Source: Bacteroidales bacterium (GTDB taxonomy: Bacteria; Bacteroidota; Bacteroidia; Bacteroidales; Marinilabiliaceae). From it: a stretch of DNA of 64,000 bases. The notes beneath the pieces were generated by a model that did no database searches, was not told the origin of the DNA, and worked only from the letters and a program-made list of their open reading frames with translations. This document shows positions 16,927 through 24,210 of the stretch, in pieces. The stretch lies in contig SUWW01000006.1 of the NCBI GenBank assembly GCA_015061285.1, positions 1 to 64,000 on the forward strand. The letters run 5' to 3'. Numbering within the stretch: the first letter of the stretch is position 1; the number at the start of each line of letters is the position of its first letter. The position numbers were made by a program, and so were the translations under genes.

Positions 16927-17943
16927 TTATTCTGCTAAAGCATCTGATTTTAGATTGTTCAACTGCAATACAACCTCCTCTATCGGAGAATAACCTTTAG
17001 AAATAGAGTATTGTTTGGCGAAATTCGTAACTCGTTGCACTGTTTTATCTAAATATTCTGCATACATACGTTTGTCTTGCGACATAGGGCGATGTCGAAG
17101 CGAAGCAGATATTTTTTCGGCTTCGCGAGCAAAGTTGCGCACCTGCTCCGAAAAGTAGGTCTCGGCAAAGTGGTTGTAGACGTATCTCACGGCTTCTGCT
17201 GATGGATGTGCCATATCGGAAGCGTAGAATCGATAGTCGCGAAGGTCGTCCAGAACTATTTCGTAGGAAGGAAAATATTGCACGTCGTTGCCGTTTGTCA
17301 CGTTAGCTGTAGCGAGCAGTAGGGTTGCCTTGCTTAGCGTGTTTTCTGTCATTCCGTCAGATAGATGACGTATCGGACTAACTGTAAGTATTATTTGAGC
17401 CTTCTGATTTATAGCTTTTATGTCGCTAATGATTTTTTGCAGTGATGCCGTAGCCTCATCTACTGAGATTCTGTATCGTTTGAATAGTTTGGCATTCTGC
17501 TTTTGACAGTTAGCTACAACAGTTTCTAATGGTTCATAATAATATACGTATGAAGTGCCGAGTGTTATGATTACAAATCGAGCTTCGCGTAGGCGTCTGT
17601 TGGCTTCATGGGTGTGGTGGTCGATTGTCTCAAGCAACTCTTCGGGTGAGGTGGATATTACGCTGCCGTGAGCCATCATACTTACGTATGCACCATCGCG
17701 AGATACTATTTCTGACTTGCAAGCCTTTTCGCAGTGCGTTATTCTATGTATTTGCATCTCAATAGATTGCGGATTGTATACTGTGCCATAAGGCGATGAG
17801 TATGCCTGCAAAAGTCCACTACGCATAAGGGAGTTGAGTTCCTCCGCAAAACAAGAGCCTATGGAAAATAGCGAATCGGCTATCTCGAATTTTTCCTTCG
17901 AAGGCTTTATAGTTATGGTTGTTCTAAAAGTTTGAGGTTCCAT
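16927..17943 (-). CDS. GSCFA-domain protein
   Basis: A 338-residue protein with no signal peptide. The family's namesake motif is present as FSIGSCFAEELN (residues about 26-37). Later conserved parts are SPYGTVYNP, VIITLGTSYVYYYE and ILTVSPIRHLSDG, then DMAHPSAEAVRYVY, an SGNH-hydrolase-like arrangement with a terminal Asp/His pair. The biochemical role of GSCFA proteins is not established; an esterase-type fold is inferred. It is a single gene between the glycogen operon and the terminator of the purN-MFS pair. Confidence 0.88.
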   Translation of the reverse strand: MEPQTFRTTITIKPSKEKFEIADSLFSIGSCFAEELNSLMRSGLLQAYSSPYGTVYNPQSIEMQIHRITHCEKACKSEIVSRDGAYVSMMAHGSVISTSPEELLETIDHHTHEANRRLREARFVIITLGTSYVYYYEPLETVVANCQKQNAKLFKRYRISVDEATASLQKIISDIKAINQKAQIILTVSPIRHLSDGMTENTLSKATLLLATANVTNGNDVQYFPSYEIVLDDLRDYRFYASDMAHPSAEAVRYVYNHFAETYFSEQVRNFAREAEKISASLRHRPMSQDKRMYAEYLDKTVQRVTNFAKQYSISKGYSPIEEVVLQLNNLKSDALAE

Positions 17944-18044
17944 AGTATGGTATGGCTAATTGTGCGAAGTTACATCAATAGATTGTTATAAACAGAGATG
18001 TCGGCCTTTTGATGACGTATTATATATGTATGTATATGTTGTAA

Positions 18045-18092
18045 AAAGAGAGGCAGGTTTCAAATCCCACATAAGCGATTTTGAAACCTGCC
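18045..18092 (-). terminator. Rho-independent terminator after the MFS gene
   Basis: A perfect 13-bp inverted repeat, GGCAGGTTTCAAA (18052-18064) with its complement (18080-18092) and a 15-base loop. On the minus strand it is followed by TCTCTTTTTAC. It ends the purN-MFS transcript. Confidence 0.9.
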
Positions 18093-18117
18093 AATTTTGT
18101 AGCTTATTATGGATAGG

Positions 18118-19383
18118 TCAATTCTGTTTTGCGTTGTCGAATTTGAAAAGGAAAGCGAATAGAATGCCGACAATTAGCGCGAAAGCCGCAAACACATACC
18201 AAGCTGAAGCCCAACCAGCAATTATCTCTGCAAATTCAGTGCGTCCGAGCGTGTAGTAGTTTACTACTTCTTGCGCGCAGAAAGAGCCGACCGTTGCGCC
18301 GAGGCCGTTTGTCATCATCATAAACACTCCTTGTGCGCTACTTCTGATATTTTCGTTGGTGTTTTGGTCGACAAAGAGTGAGCCACTGATATTGAAGAAG
18401 TCGAAAGCAACGCCATACACAATCATCGAGAGTATGAAAAGTAATAGTCCGAAGCCCGTTGGGTTGCCAGCGCCGAGGAAGAAAAATCGCAACGCCCATG
18501 CTGCAAAGGCTATGAGCATTACTTTCTTGATGCCAAATTTCCTTAGGAAGAATGGGATGAGCAGTATGCACAATGTCTCAGAAACTTGTGATATTGACGA
18601 TAGAAAAACGTTGTTCTTCACGGCAAATGCTTCGGCATATTCAGGCGATTGTCCAAAAGCATCTAAGAATGGAGTTGCGAAGCCATTGGTCACTTGCAGA
18701 CACATACCTAAAAGGAATGAGAAGATGAAGAATATGCACATTCTTGAATCTTTGAATAGTGAAAATGCCCTTAGACCTAATGTGTCGATAAACGATTTGC
18801 TTTCAACATTTTTGCATACAGGACAGTTAGGTAAGGTGAATGAATATAGCGCTAATACAATGCCCCATGCTGCGGAAACGAACAGTTGTTCGAACCCATT
18901 TTTATATCCAGTGAAATTGACAATCCACATTGACACTATAAAGCCTACAGTGCCAAACACGCGAATAGGAGGAAAGTTCTTAACGGTGTCGAGTCCAGCA
19001 CGTGTCAGTGCGTTGTACGATACCGAGTTGCCGAGTGCTATTGTAGGCATAAAAAAAGCCACGCTTAGAGTGTAGAAAGGGAAAAGTTGTTCGAAACTCA
19101 CCGCACTTCCGTATTTGTATCCCATATAACCAGCCAACGACATAAAAACGGCAGCTAAGAAGTGACAAATGCCTAAAAGCTTTTGAGCAGGAATCCAACG
19201 GTCGGCAACAATGCCCATCAATGCTGGCATGAAAAGCGACACAATGCCTTGTATGGCAAAGAATTTTCCTATGTAGTCGCCCATGCCAATGCGGCCAAGA
19301 TATATACCTAAAGAACATAGATAAGCTCCCCATACTGCGAAGATGAGGAAGTTCATCACAATAAGACGCAATTTTATATTCAT
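18118..19383 (-). CDS. MFS transporter, nucleoside:H+ symporter family
   Basis: A 421-residue inner-membrane protein with about 12 hydrophobic helices. It begins MNIKLRLIVMNFLIFAVWGAYL, a start typical of NupG/XapB-like nucleoside permeases. MGIVADRWIPAQKLLGICHF and ISGSLFVDQNTNENIRSSAQG fit the same family. It starts one base after the purN stop, so it is co-expressed with a purine-biosynthesis enzyme. Nucleoside uptake is the likely role; the substrate is unproven. Confidence 0.87.
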   Translation of the reverse strand: MNIKLRLIVMNFLIFAVWGAYLCSLGIYLGRIGMGDYIGKFFAIQGIVSLFMPALMGIVADRWIPAQKLLGICHFLAAVFMSLAGYMGYKYGSAVSFEQLFPFYTLSVAFFMPTIALGNSVSYNALTRAGLDTVKNFPPIRVFGTVGFIVSMWIVNFTGYKNGFEQLFVSAAWGIVLALYSFTLPNCPVCKNVESKSFIDTLGLRAFSLFKDSRMCIFFIFSFLLGMCLQVTNGFATPFLDAFGQSPEYAEAFAVKNNVFLSSISQVSETLCILLIPFFLRKFGIKKVMLIAFAAWALRFFFLGAGNPTGFGLLLFILSMIVYGVAFDFFNISGSLFVDQNTNENIRSSAQGVFMMMTNGLGATVGSFCAQEVVNYYTLGRTEFAEIIAGWASAWYVFAAFALIVGILFAFLFKFDNAKQN

Positions 19384-19384
19384 A

Positions 19385-19960
19385 TTATATAGTGTAATTA
19401 GTTACTTCGTTTTCAATCACTTTGGGATACCATTCGTATTCGAGTGCATGAACTTTCGATGCCAAAGACTCTGCGGTGTCTGTTGGCTCTACGGTGCACA
19501 TCTTTTGACAAACAATGTCGCCATCGTCATAATATTCGTTAACTCTATGTATAGTTATGCCGCTCACCACATCGCCAGCGTCAATCACAGCTTGATGAAC
19601 CTTGTTGCCGTACATACCCTTGCCGCCATACTTAGGTAGAAGTGACGGATGAATATTTAGAATGCGATGATCGTATTTGGCTGTGATGTCTTGCGGAAGT
19701 AGCCAAAGAAATCCGGCCAAAACTATAAAAGAAATATTATTGCGGTGCAGATATGCCGACACTTCGCCAGTTTCGTTGAGCTGCTCTTTGCTAAACACAA
19801 AATACGGAATGCCCATATTTTTGGCGCGTTCTACAACATAAGCATTGCTATTATTACATAGGATTGCTCCCACTCGAATGCTGTTTGAAGAGCCAAAATA
19901 GTTAGCAATGTTCTCGGCATTAGAACCATTGCCAGAGGCGAAAATAGCTATGTATTTCAA
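19385..19960 (-). CDS. purN: Phosphoribosylglycinamide formyltransferase
   Basis: Transfers formyl from 10-formyl-tetrahydrofolate to GAR in purine synthesis. The 191-residue length is normal. The ribonucleotide-binding start IFASGNGSNAENI, the catalytic Asn and His in NIHPSLLPKYGGKGMYG, and the Asp in YYDDGDIV are all present. It is transcribed divergently from acpP. The nucleoside permease follows after one base. Confidence 0.95.
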   Translation of the reverse strand: MKYIAIFASGNGSNAENIANYFGSSNSIRVGAILCNNSNAYVVERAKNMGIPYFVFSKEQLNETGEVSAYLHRNNISFIVLAGFLWLLPQDITAKYDHRILNIHPSLLPKYGGKGMYGNKVHQAVIDAGDVVSGITIHRVNEYYDDGDIVCQKMCTVEPTDTAESLASKVHALEYEWYPKVIENEVTNYTI

Positions 19961-19994
19961 TTTCAGACGGTTTTATAACAGTTTGATACATAAG

Positions 19995-20002
19995 CAAAAT
20001 TA
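19995..20002 (-). promoter_or_regulatory. Candidate -7 element for purN
   Basis: Reads TAATTTTG on the minus strand, a full TAnnTTTG match, 35 bases before the purN ATG in the 183-base divergent region. The -33 element is weak. Confidence 0.5.
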
Positions 20003-20043
20003 TACTAAAGCAAGTCAAAAGTCTGCAAAAAAGAGCATCAATA

Positions 20044-20075
20044 TTTGAAAAACAATTTTCAATTGATTTACTTTG
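20044..20075 (+). promoter_or_regulatory. Candidate promoter of acpP-fabF-rnc
   Basis: TTTG (20044-20047), 20 bases, then TTACTTTG (20068-20075). This matches the Bacteroidetes -33/-7 pattern with one mismatch and correct spacing. It predicts a leader of roughly 60 bases before acpP. Confidence 0.65.
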
Positions 20076-20143
20076 CGCTGTTTTTAGAAAACTAATTTCT
20101 AAGCAGAAAATAAAAGTATTAATAACCTTAAACGCAAAAAACC

Positions 20144-20380
20144 ATGTCAGAAATTGCAGAAAAAGTAACAGCAATTATAGTAGACAAATTAGGTATCTCA
20201 GCAGACCAAGTAACACCTGAAGCAAGCTTCACAAACGATCTTGGCGCAGATTCTCTCGACACTGTTGAGTTAATCATGGAATTCGAAAAACAATTCAATA
20301 TTACCATTCCTGACGAAGAGTCTGGAAAGATCAACACTGTTGGCGACGCTATCTCATATATTGAGAATAACGCAAAATAA
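20144..20380 (+). CDS. acpP: Acyl carrier protein
   Basis: A 78-residue acidic protein that carries acyl chains in fatty-acid synthesis. The phosphopantetheine site DSL is in [17 protein letters not shown]. It is followed after 26 bases by fabF, the usual Bacteroidales order acpP-fabF-rnc. Confidence 0.98.
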   Translation: MSEIAEKVTAIIVDKLGISADQVTPEASFTNDLGADSLDTVELIMEFEKQFNITIPDEESGKINTVGDAISYIENNAK

Positions 20381-20406
20381 TTAATATACAGACGAATCCG
20401 TAAAAC

Positions 20407-21654
20407 ATGGAGTTAAGAAGAGTAGTAGTTACCGGTATAGGTGCAATTACCCCTTTGGGAAACGATGTTCCCACAACATGGGAAAACCTTGTAAAAGGAG
20501 TTAGTGGCGCAGGGCCAATTACGCGCTTTGATGCCTCCAAATTCAAAACGTCTTTCGCTTGTGAGGTAAAAGGCTACGATCCTTCGAAGTACTTCGATGT
20601 AAAAGAGGCTCGCAAGATTGACCTCTTCACTCAGTATGCTGTTGTTGCAGCAGATGAGGCTGTGAAAGATTCGAAGCTTGATTTAGAGGTAGAAGACAAG
20701 AACCAAATTGGTGTTATTTGGGGCGCTGGTATAGGTGGTATCAAGACTATATACGATGGTGTTCGTGAATTCTGTGAAGGTGATGGAACTCCTCGTTTCA
20801 ATCCTTTCTTCATTCCGAAGATGATTGCTGATATAGCTCCTGGCTATATCTCAATACGTTATGGTTTTGGTGGTCCTAACTTCGGCACAATAGCAGCATG
20901 TGCTTCGTCGACGAATGCTATTGCAACGGCACTCGATCAAATACGTCTCGGTCGTGCTGACATTATTGTTAGTGGTGGTTCTGAGGCTGCTTTGGCTGAG
21001 CCGGGTGTTGGTGGCTTTACTTCGATGAAAGCTCTTTCAACCCGAAACGATGATCCTAAAACGGCTTCTCGTCCTTTTGACAAGGGTCGTGATGGCTTCG
21101 TGATGGGCGAGGGTGGTGCTTGCTTGATTCTCGAAGAGTATGAACACGCTAAAAAACGTGGTGCTCATATCTATTGCGAGATGGTTGGCGGTGCATTCTC
21201 TGGTGATGCATATCACTTGACAGCTCCACACCCAGAAGGTGATGGTGCAGCTCGTGTGATGGCAGCAGCTTTGAAAGATGCTCACTTGAAACCAGAAGAT
21301 GTTGATTATATCAACGTTCATGGTACTTCTACTCCTATGGGTGATAAAGGTGAGGTAAAGGCTATTTTGAAAGTCTTTGGCGAGAGTGCTTATAAACTTA
21401 ATATTAGCTCTACTAAGTCGATGACTGGTCACTTGCTTGGCGCAACTGGTGCTCTTGAGGCTATCGTTTGTGTTAAGGCAATTGAAAATGGCATCGTACC
21501 TCCTACTATCAATCATTTCGAAGATGATCCAGAAATAGATAATAAGTTGAACTTCACGTTCAACAAGATGCAAAAGAGAGATGTAAAGGTTGCGCTTTCG
21601 AATACCTTTGGTTTCGGTGGTCACAACTCAACTGTAATCTTCAAGGCACTATAA
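20407..21654 (+). CDS. fabF: 3-oxoacyl-ACP synthase II
   Basis: Elongates acyl-ACP with malonyl-ACP. The 415-residue length is standard. The Cys-His-His triad is present: Cys in TIAACASSTNAIA, His in INVHGTSTPMGD and His in STKSMTGHLLGATGA. It ends one base before the rnc start. Confidence 0.98.
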   Translation: MELRRVVVTGIGAITPLGNDVPTTWENLVKGVSGAGPITRFDASKFKTSFACEVKGYDPSKYFDVKEARKIDLFTQYAVVAADEAVKDSKLDLEVEDKNQIGVIWGAGIGGIKTIYDGVREFCEGDGTPRFNPFFIPKMIADIAPGYISIRYGFGGPNFGTIAACASSTNAIATALDQIRLGRADIIVSGGSEAALAEPGVGGFTSMKALSTRNDDPKTASRPFDKGRDGFVMGEGGACLILEEYEHAKKRGAHIYCEMVGGAFSGDAYHLTAPHPEGDGAARVMAAALKDAHLKPEDVDYINVHGTSTPMGDKGEVKAILKVFGESAYKLNISSTKSMTGHLLGATGALEAIVCVKAIENGIVPPTINHFEDDPEIDNKLNFTFNKMQKRDVKVALSNTFGFGGHNSTVIFKAL

Positions 21655-21655
21655 T

Positions 21656-22396
21656 TTGAAATTCTGTTTCTCAGACATTACAAGACTTCTTTCCCCAGAG
21701 GGAAGGAAGTTTTTTCTTTTTATTTGTCGTACAGCAGGCTATTGGCCGCGTAATATTTCGCTGTACGAAACCGCTTTTACGCACCGTTCTGCGGCAAATT
21801 TCAAACATACCAATAACAATGAGCGTTTAGAGTATCTTGGTGATGCTATTCTCGATATGCTTGTGGCTGAAATTCTTTTTCGCAAAATGCCAAAAGCTAA
21901 TGAGGGGCGTCTGACAAGTCTCAGGGCGATGATTGTTAGCCGTAAGCATTTGAATGGTGTGGCTAAGAAGCTGGAGTTTTGTAAGAAGATAAATTATAAG
22001 GCATCGCATAATATTTCTAATACACACCTTCCGGGAGATGCCTTGGAGGCTTTTGTTGCTGCTATGTATCTCGATGGTGGTTTGCGTGTAGTGCGCCGTT
22101 TCGTGCGTAAGCATATAGCCAACGACGAAAGCATAAACACATTCATGAATACAGGTAGCGAGGATAATTATAAGTCTCGACTATTGGAGTGGGGACAACA
22201 TCGACGTCTGCAAGTTGTGTTCGATACTCGTGTGGTTGATGTCGATGGTAGTAAAGTTCCTGCTTTTTGTTCCGATGTTGTCGTAGATGGCCATTGGGTT
22301 GCTTCGGGCGAGGGTAGAGCTAAAAAACAAGCAGAACAGAATGCTGCATACTCGGCGTTGCTCGAGGTTGACAAGATTTTTCCAATTGACAATTGA
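21656..22396 (+). CDS. rnc: Ribonuclease III
   Basis: Cuts double-stranded RNA in rRNA and mRNA processing. It has 246 residues: an RNase III domain with signature NNERLEYLGDAILDMLVAE (about 57-75) and a C-terminal dsRNA-binding domain (about 165-240, DNYKSRLLEWGQ to GRAKKQAEQNAAYSALL). The start is TTG at 21656, one base after the fabF stop; no ATG precedes the conserved region, so TTG is preferred. The last codons and the TGA stop run into an AATTGA-type repeat. Confidence 0.94.
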   Translation: MKFCFSDITRLLSPEGRKFFLFICRTAGYWPRNISLYETAFTHRSAANFKHTNNNERLEYLGDAILDMLVAEILFRKMPKANEGRLTSLRAMIVSRKHLNGVAKKLEFCKKINYKASHNISNTHLPGDALEAFVAAMYLDGGLRVVRRFVRKHIANDESINTFMNTGSEDNYKSRLLEWGQHRRLQVVFDTRVVDVDGSKVPAFCSDVVVDGHWVASGEGRAKKQAEQNAAYSALLEVDKIFPIDN

Positions 22397-22450
22397 TAAT
22401 GGATAATTGACAATTGGTGGTTGATGATTGACGAGAGATAATTGGTGATT
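22382..22450. repeat. AATTGA-type degenerate repeat run
   Basis: A cluster of variants of AATTGACAATTG, GATAATGGATAATTGAC and similar, starting inside the last codons of rnc. It belongs with the GAAAATT-type runs seen elsewhere in the window (1-98, 5900-5919) and short AATTGA runs near 23600. Confidence 0.6.
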
Positions 22451-22475
22451 CTGATTTGTGTTGTGCAAAAGAAAC

Positions 22476-22515
22476 AAGCAAGGTAAATATCTCTATTTGA
22501 CCTTGCTTCTATTTA
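22476..22515 (+). terminator. Terminator between rnc and tRNA-Met
   Basis: Inverted repeat AAGCAAGGT (22476-22484) and ACCTTGCTT (22500-22508), 15-base loop, followed by CTATTTACTT. It lies between converging transcription units. The T-run is weak, so strength is uncertain. Confidence 0.6.
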
Positions 22516-22520
22516 CTTAG

Positions 22521-22592
<72 letters not shown>

Positions 22593-22640
22593 ATGTATTG
22601 TTGATTACTCTTATGAGTATTATCGTCTCAATTGCGTTTG

Positions 22641-22671
22641 CAAAATTATACGTTTTGCTTTGTGTAACCAA
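22641..22671 (-). promoter_or_regulatory. Candidate promoter of tRNA-fMet
   Basis: On the minus strand TTG (22671-22669), 20 bases, then TAATTTTG (22648-22641), about 48 bases before the tRNA 5' end. Good match to the Bacteroidetes pattern. Confidence 0.55.
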
Positions 22672-22708
22672 GATGTGTTGTGTTATAAAAAGTTAAATTA
22701 TTTTATGC

Positions 22709-23584
22709 TTATAATGTAGAGAAGCGAGCATAGACGCTTAGTGGTAATGTGCGTCCTGCTTTGTCTCGAAAACTTAGGTCCCCGCTTTCGATGTTTTTAG
22801 CTTGAGGGAAGTAGCAATGTAGTAGGTTGTTTGCCACGAGGTGCGAAAAGCCCATCGAGTAGAGGTTTAGGATGACCATTCCACCTTTGGGGTCGAGTAT
22901 TTTGCTGCACGCTTGCATGAGAGGAGCAATGCTCTCTTCGAGAATCCATTTTTCGCCTTTCGGGCCGCGTCCGTATGCGGGAGGATCTAATATGAGAGCT
23001 TGGTAGTGCTTTCCACGGCGCACTGCACGTTCGATATAAGTCATAGCATCTTCTACCATCCAACGAATGTTGTCGAGGTGAGATGCGTCCATATTGTCGT
23101 GGGCCCAATTGACAACCTGCTTTACGGCATCCAAGTGGGTGATGTCGGCGCCAGCAGATTTGGCTGCTAATGATGCTCCGCCAGTGTATGCAAACATGTT
23201 CAAAACTTCTGCTGTTCCATTGACGTGTGATAGATTGTCGTAGATATAATCCCAATTGTTGGCTTGTTCGGGAAAGAGCCCGACGTGTTTGAAAGAGGTC
23301 ATACCTAAGCGAAACGTTAGGTTCATTTCGCCGTGAGCATACGACATAAACCATTTTTCGGGCATGCCCTTGCGTAGATGCCACGTACCGCGATCGGTCT
23401 TGTCGGCCGCTTCGGCGTTGAGTTCGAACCATGCATCAGCTTTTTGCCACTCGCTGTTGGGTAGAGCTTTGGGCCAAATGGCTTGTGGCTCTGGGCGACG
23501 TAATATGTACTGACCGAAGCGCTCGAGTTTCTCGTAATCGCCTGTGTCAATTAACTCGTAATCTTTTCCAAATTCTACTATCAT
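22709..23584 (-). CDS. RlmI-like class I rRNA methyltransferase
   Basis: A 291-residue SAM-dependent methyltransferase of the RlmI/RlmK group that usually modifies 23S rRNA. Conserved parts are VLNMFAYTGGASLAAKSAGADITHLD (motif I and the acidic residue after it), a DAMTYIERAVRR stretch, and LILDPPAYGRGPKGEKW (motif IV, DPPAYG). There is no N-terminal PUA domain. A -7 element sits six bases before the ATG, so the mRNA may be nearly leaderless. Substrate base not predictable. Confidence 0.88.
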   Translation of the reverse strand: MIVEFGKDYELIDTGDYEKLERFGQYILRRPEPQAIWPKALPNSEWQKADAWFELNAEAADKTDRGTWHLRKGMPEKWFMSYAHGEMNLTFRLGMTSFKHVGLFPEQANNWDYIYDNLSHVNGTAEVLNMFAYTGGASLAAKSAGADITHLDAVKQVVNWAHDNMDASHLDNIRWMVEDAMTYIERAVRRGKHYQALILDPPAYGRGPKGEKWILEESIAPLMQACSKILDPKGGMVILNLYSMGFSHLVANNLLHCYFPQAKNIESGDLSFRDKAGRTLPLSVYARFSTL

Positions 23585-23589
23585 GACGG

Positions 23590-23597
23590 CAAAAGTA
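23590..23597 (-). promoter_or_regulatory. Candidate -7 element very close to the methyltransferase ATG
   Basis: Reads TACTTTTG on the minus strand with its last base six positions from the ATG at 23584. If used, the transcript would have a leader of only a few bases. No clear -33 TTTG is seen. Confidence 0.4.
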
Positions 23598-23599
23598 CA

Positions 23600-24048
23600 A
23601 TTGACAATTGAGAGTTGTAGATTGAATGTTGAGAAATTGTAGTGAATATTTCATACGTGAATAAACTATGAAAAGCTCGAAAAACGCCATGATACCCGTG
23701 TTTGCAATAAAATGCGTTCACGTGCGATAAAATGCTATAAGACGTCAAAAGTTGTCAAAAGAGGTGCTTGTGTGCGCTTGGTTGCGACAAAACGCGATGA
23801 GGTGCGCTATATGGCATTTATGCGGCAATATGCTTGCGAGGGGCTTACGCGAGGCTTAGGATGTGCTTATGAGGTGATTGATGTCTTGCACTGGGAGCAG
23901 AATGGTGTGTTTTTCGCAAGCGGGGACGCTTGCGTACCTACATAAGGATTAGCTTATCGCCAAGATTGGCGATTTTGATATGTTGAGAGAAATGTGATTG
24001 CGAAGGTTATGACTCCATAAAAACATATCTAAATGTTTTGGTACATTT
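23600..24048. other. Long intergenic region, no convincing gene
   Basis: About 450 bases between the methyltransferase gene and the promoter of the giant gene. The first part has AATTGA-type repeats. The middle (about 23700-23940) is visibly richer in G and C and repeats GCGATAAAATGC/GATAAAATGC-like words, but its 77-codon frame is unlike any family I know. Two hairpins lie at its right end (23915-23934 and 23956-23973). It could be a decayed gene, a small RNA, or regulatory DNA for the giant gene. Confidence 0.5.
23915..23934. other. Perfect 8-bp hairpin with GGGA loop
   Basis: CGCAAGCG, loop GGGA, CGCTTGCG. A second compact inverted repeat follows at 23956-23973 (ATCGCCAA, 2 bases, TTGGCGAT) with a TTTT after it on the plus strand. 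The pair could be the 3' end of a small plus-strand RNA or part of a leader; neither is proven. Confidence 0.55.
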
Positions 24049-24081
24049 TTTGTTGATTTTTCGCTGTTTTCAATAAATTTG
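24049..24081 (+). promoter_or_regulatory. Candidate promoter of the giant gene
   Basis: TTTG (24049-24052), 21 bases, then TAAATTTG (24074-24081): a perfect Bacteroidetes -33/-7 pair. The predicted start of transcription is near 24086, giving a leader of about 125 bases before the ATG at 24211. Confidence 0.75.
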
Positions 24082-24210
24082 TAGTCTATTTACAAAGCAG
24101 ACACTATGAGGTTTTGTAATTGGCTAAGAAAAACTGACGTGTTGTGACCTTTGCTTAGGTGAGGGATTGCAATGTCGGTCTATTTTATAGAACATATTTA
24201 TATATAATAT

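Noticed and set aside
23712-23945. 77-codon open frame before the giant gene
   Set aside because: No recognised family, no start context, and odd composition; kept only as part of an unexplained intergenic region.
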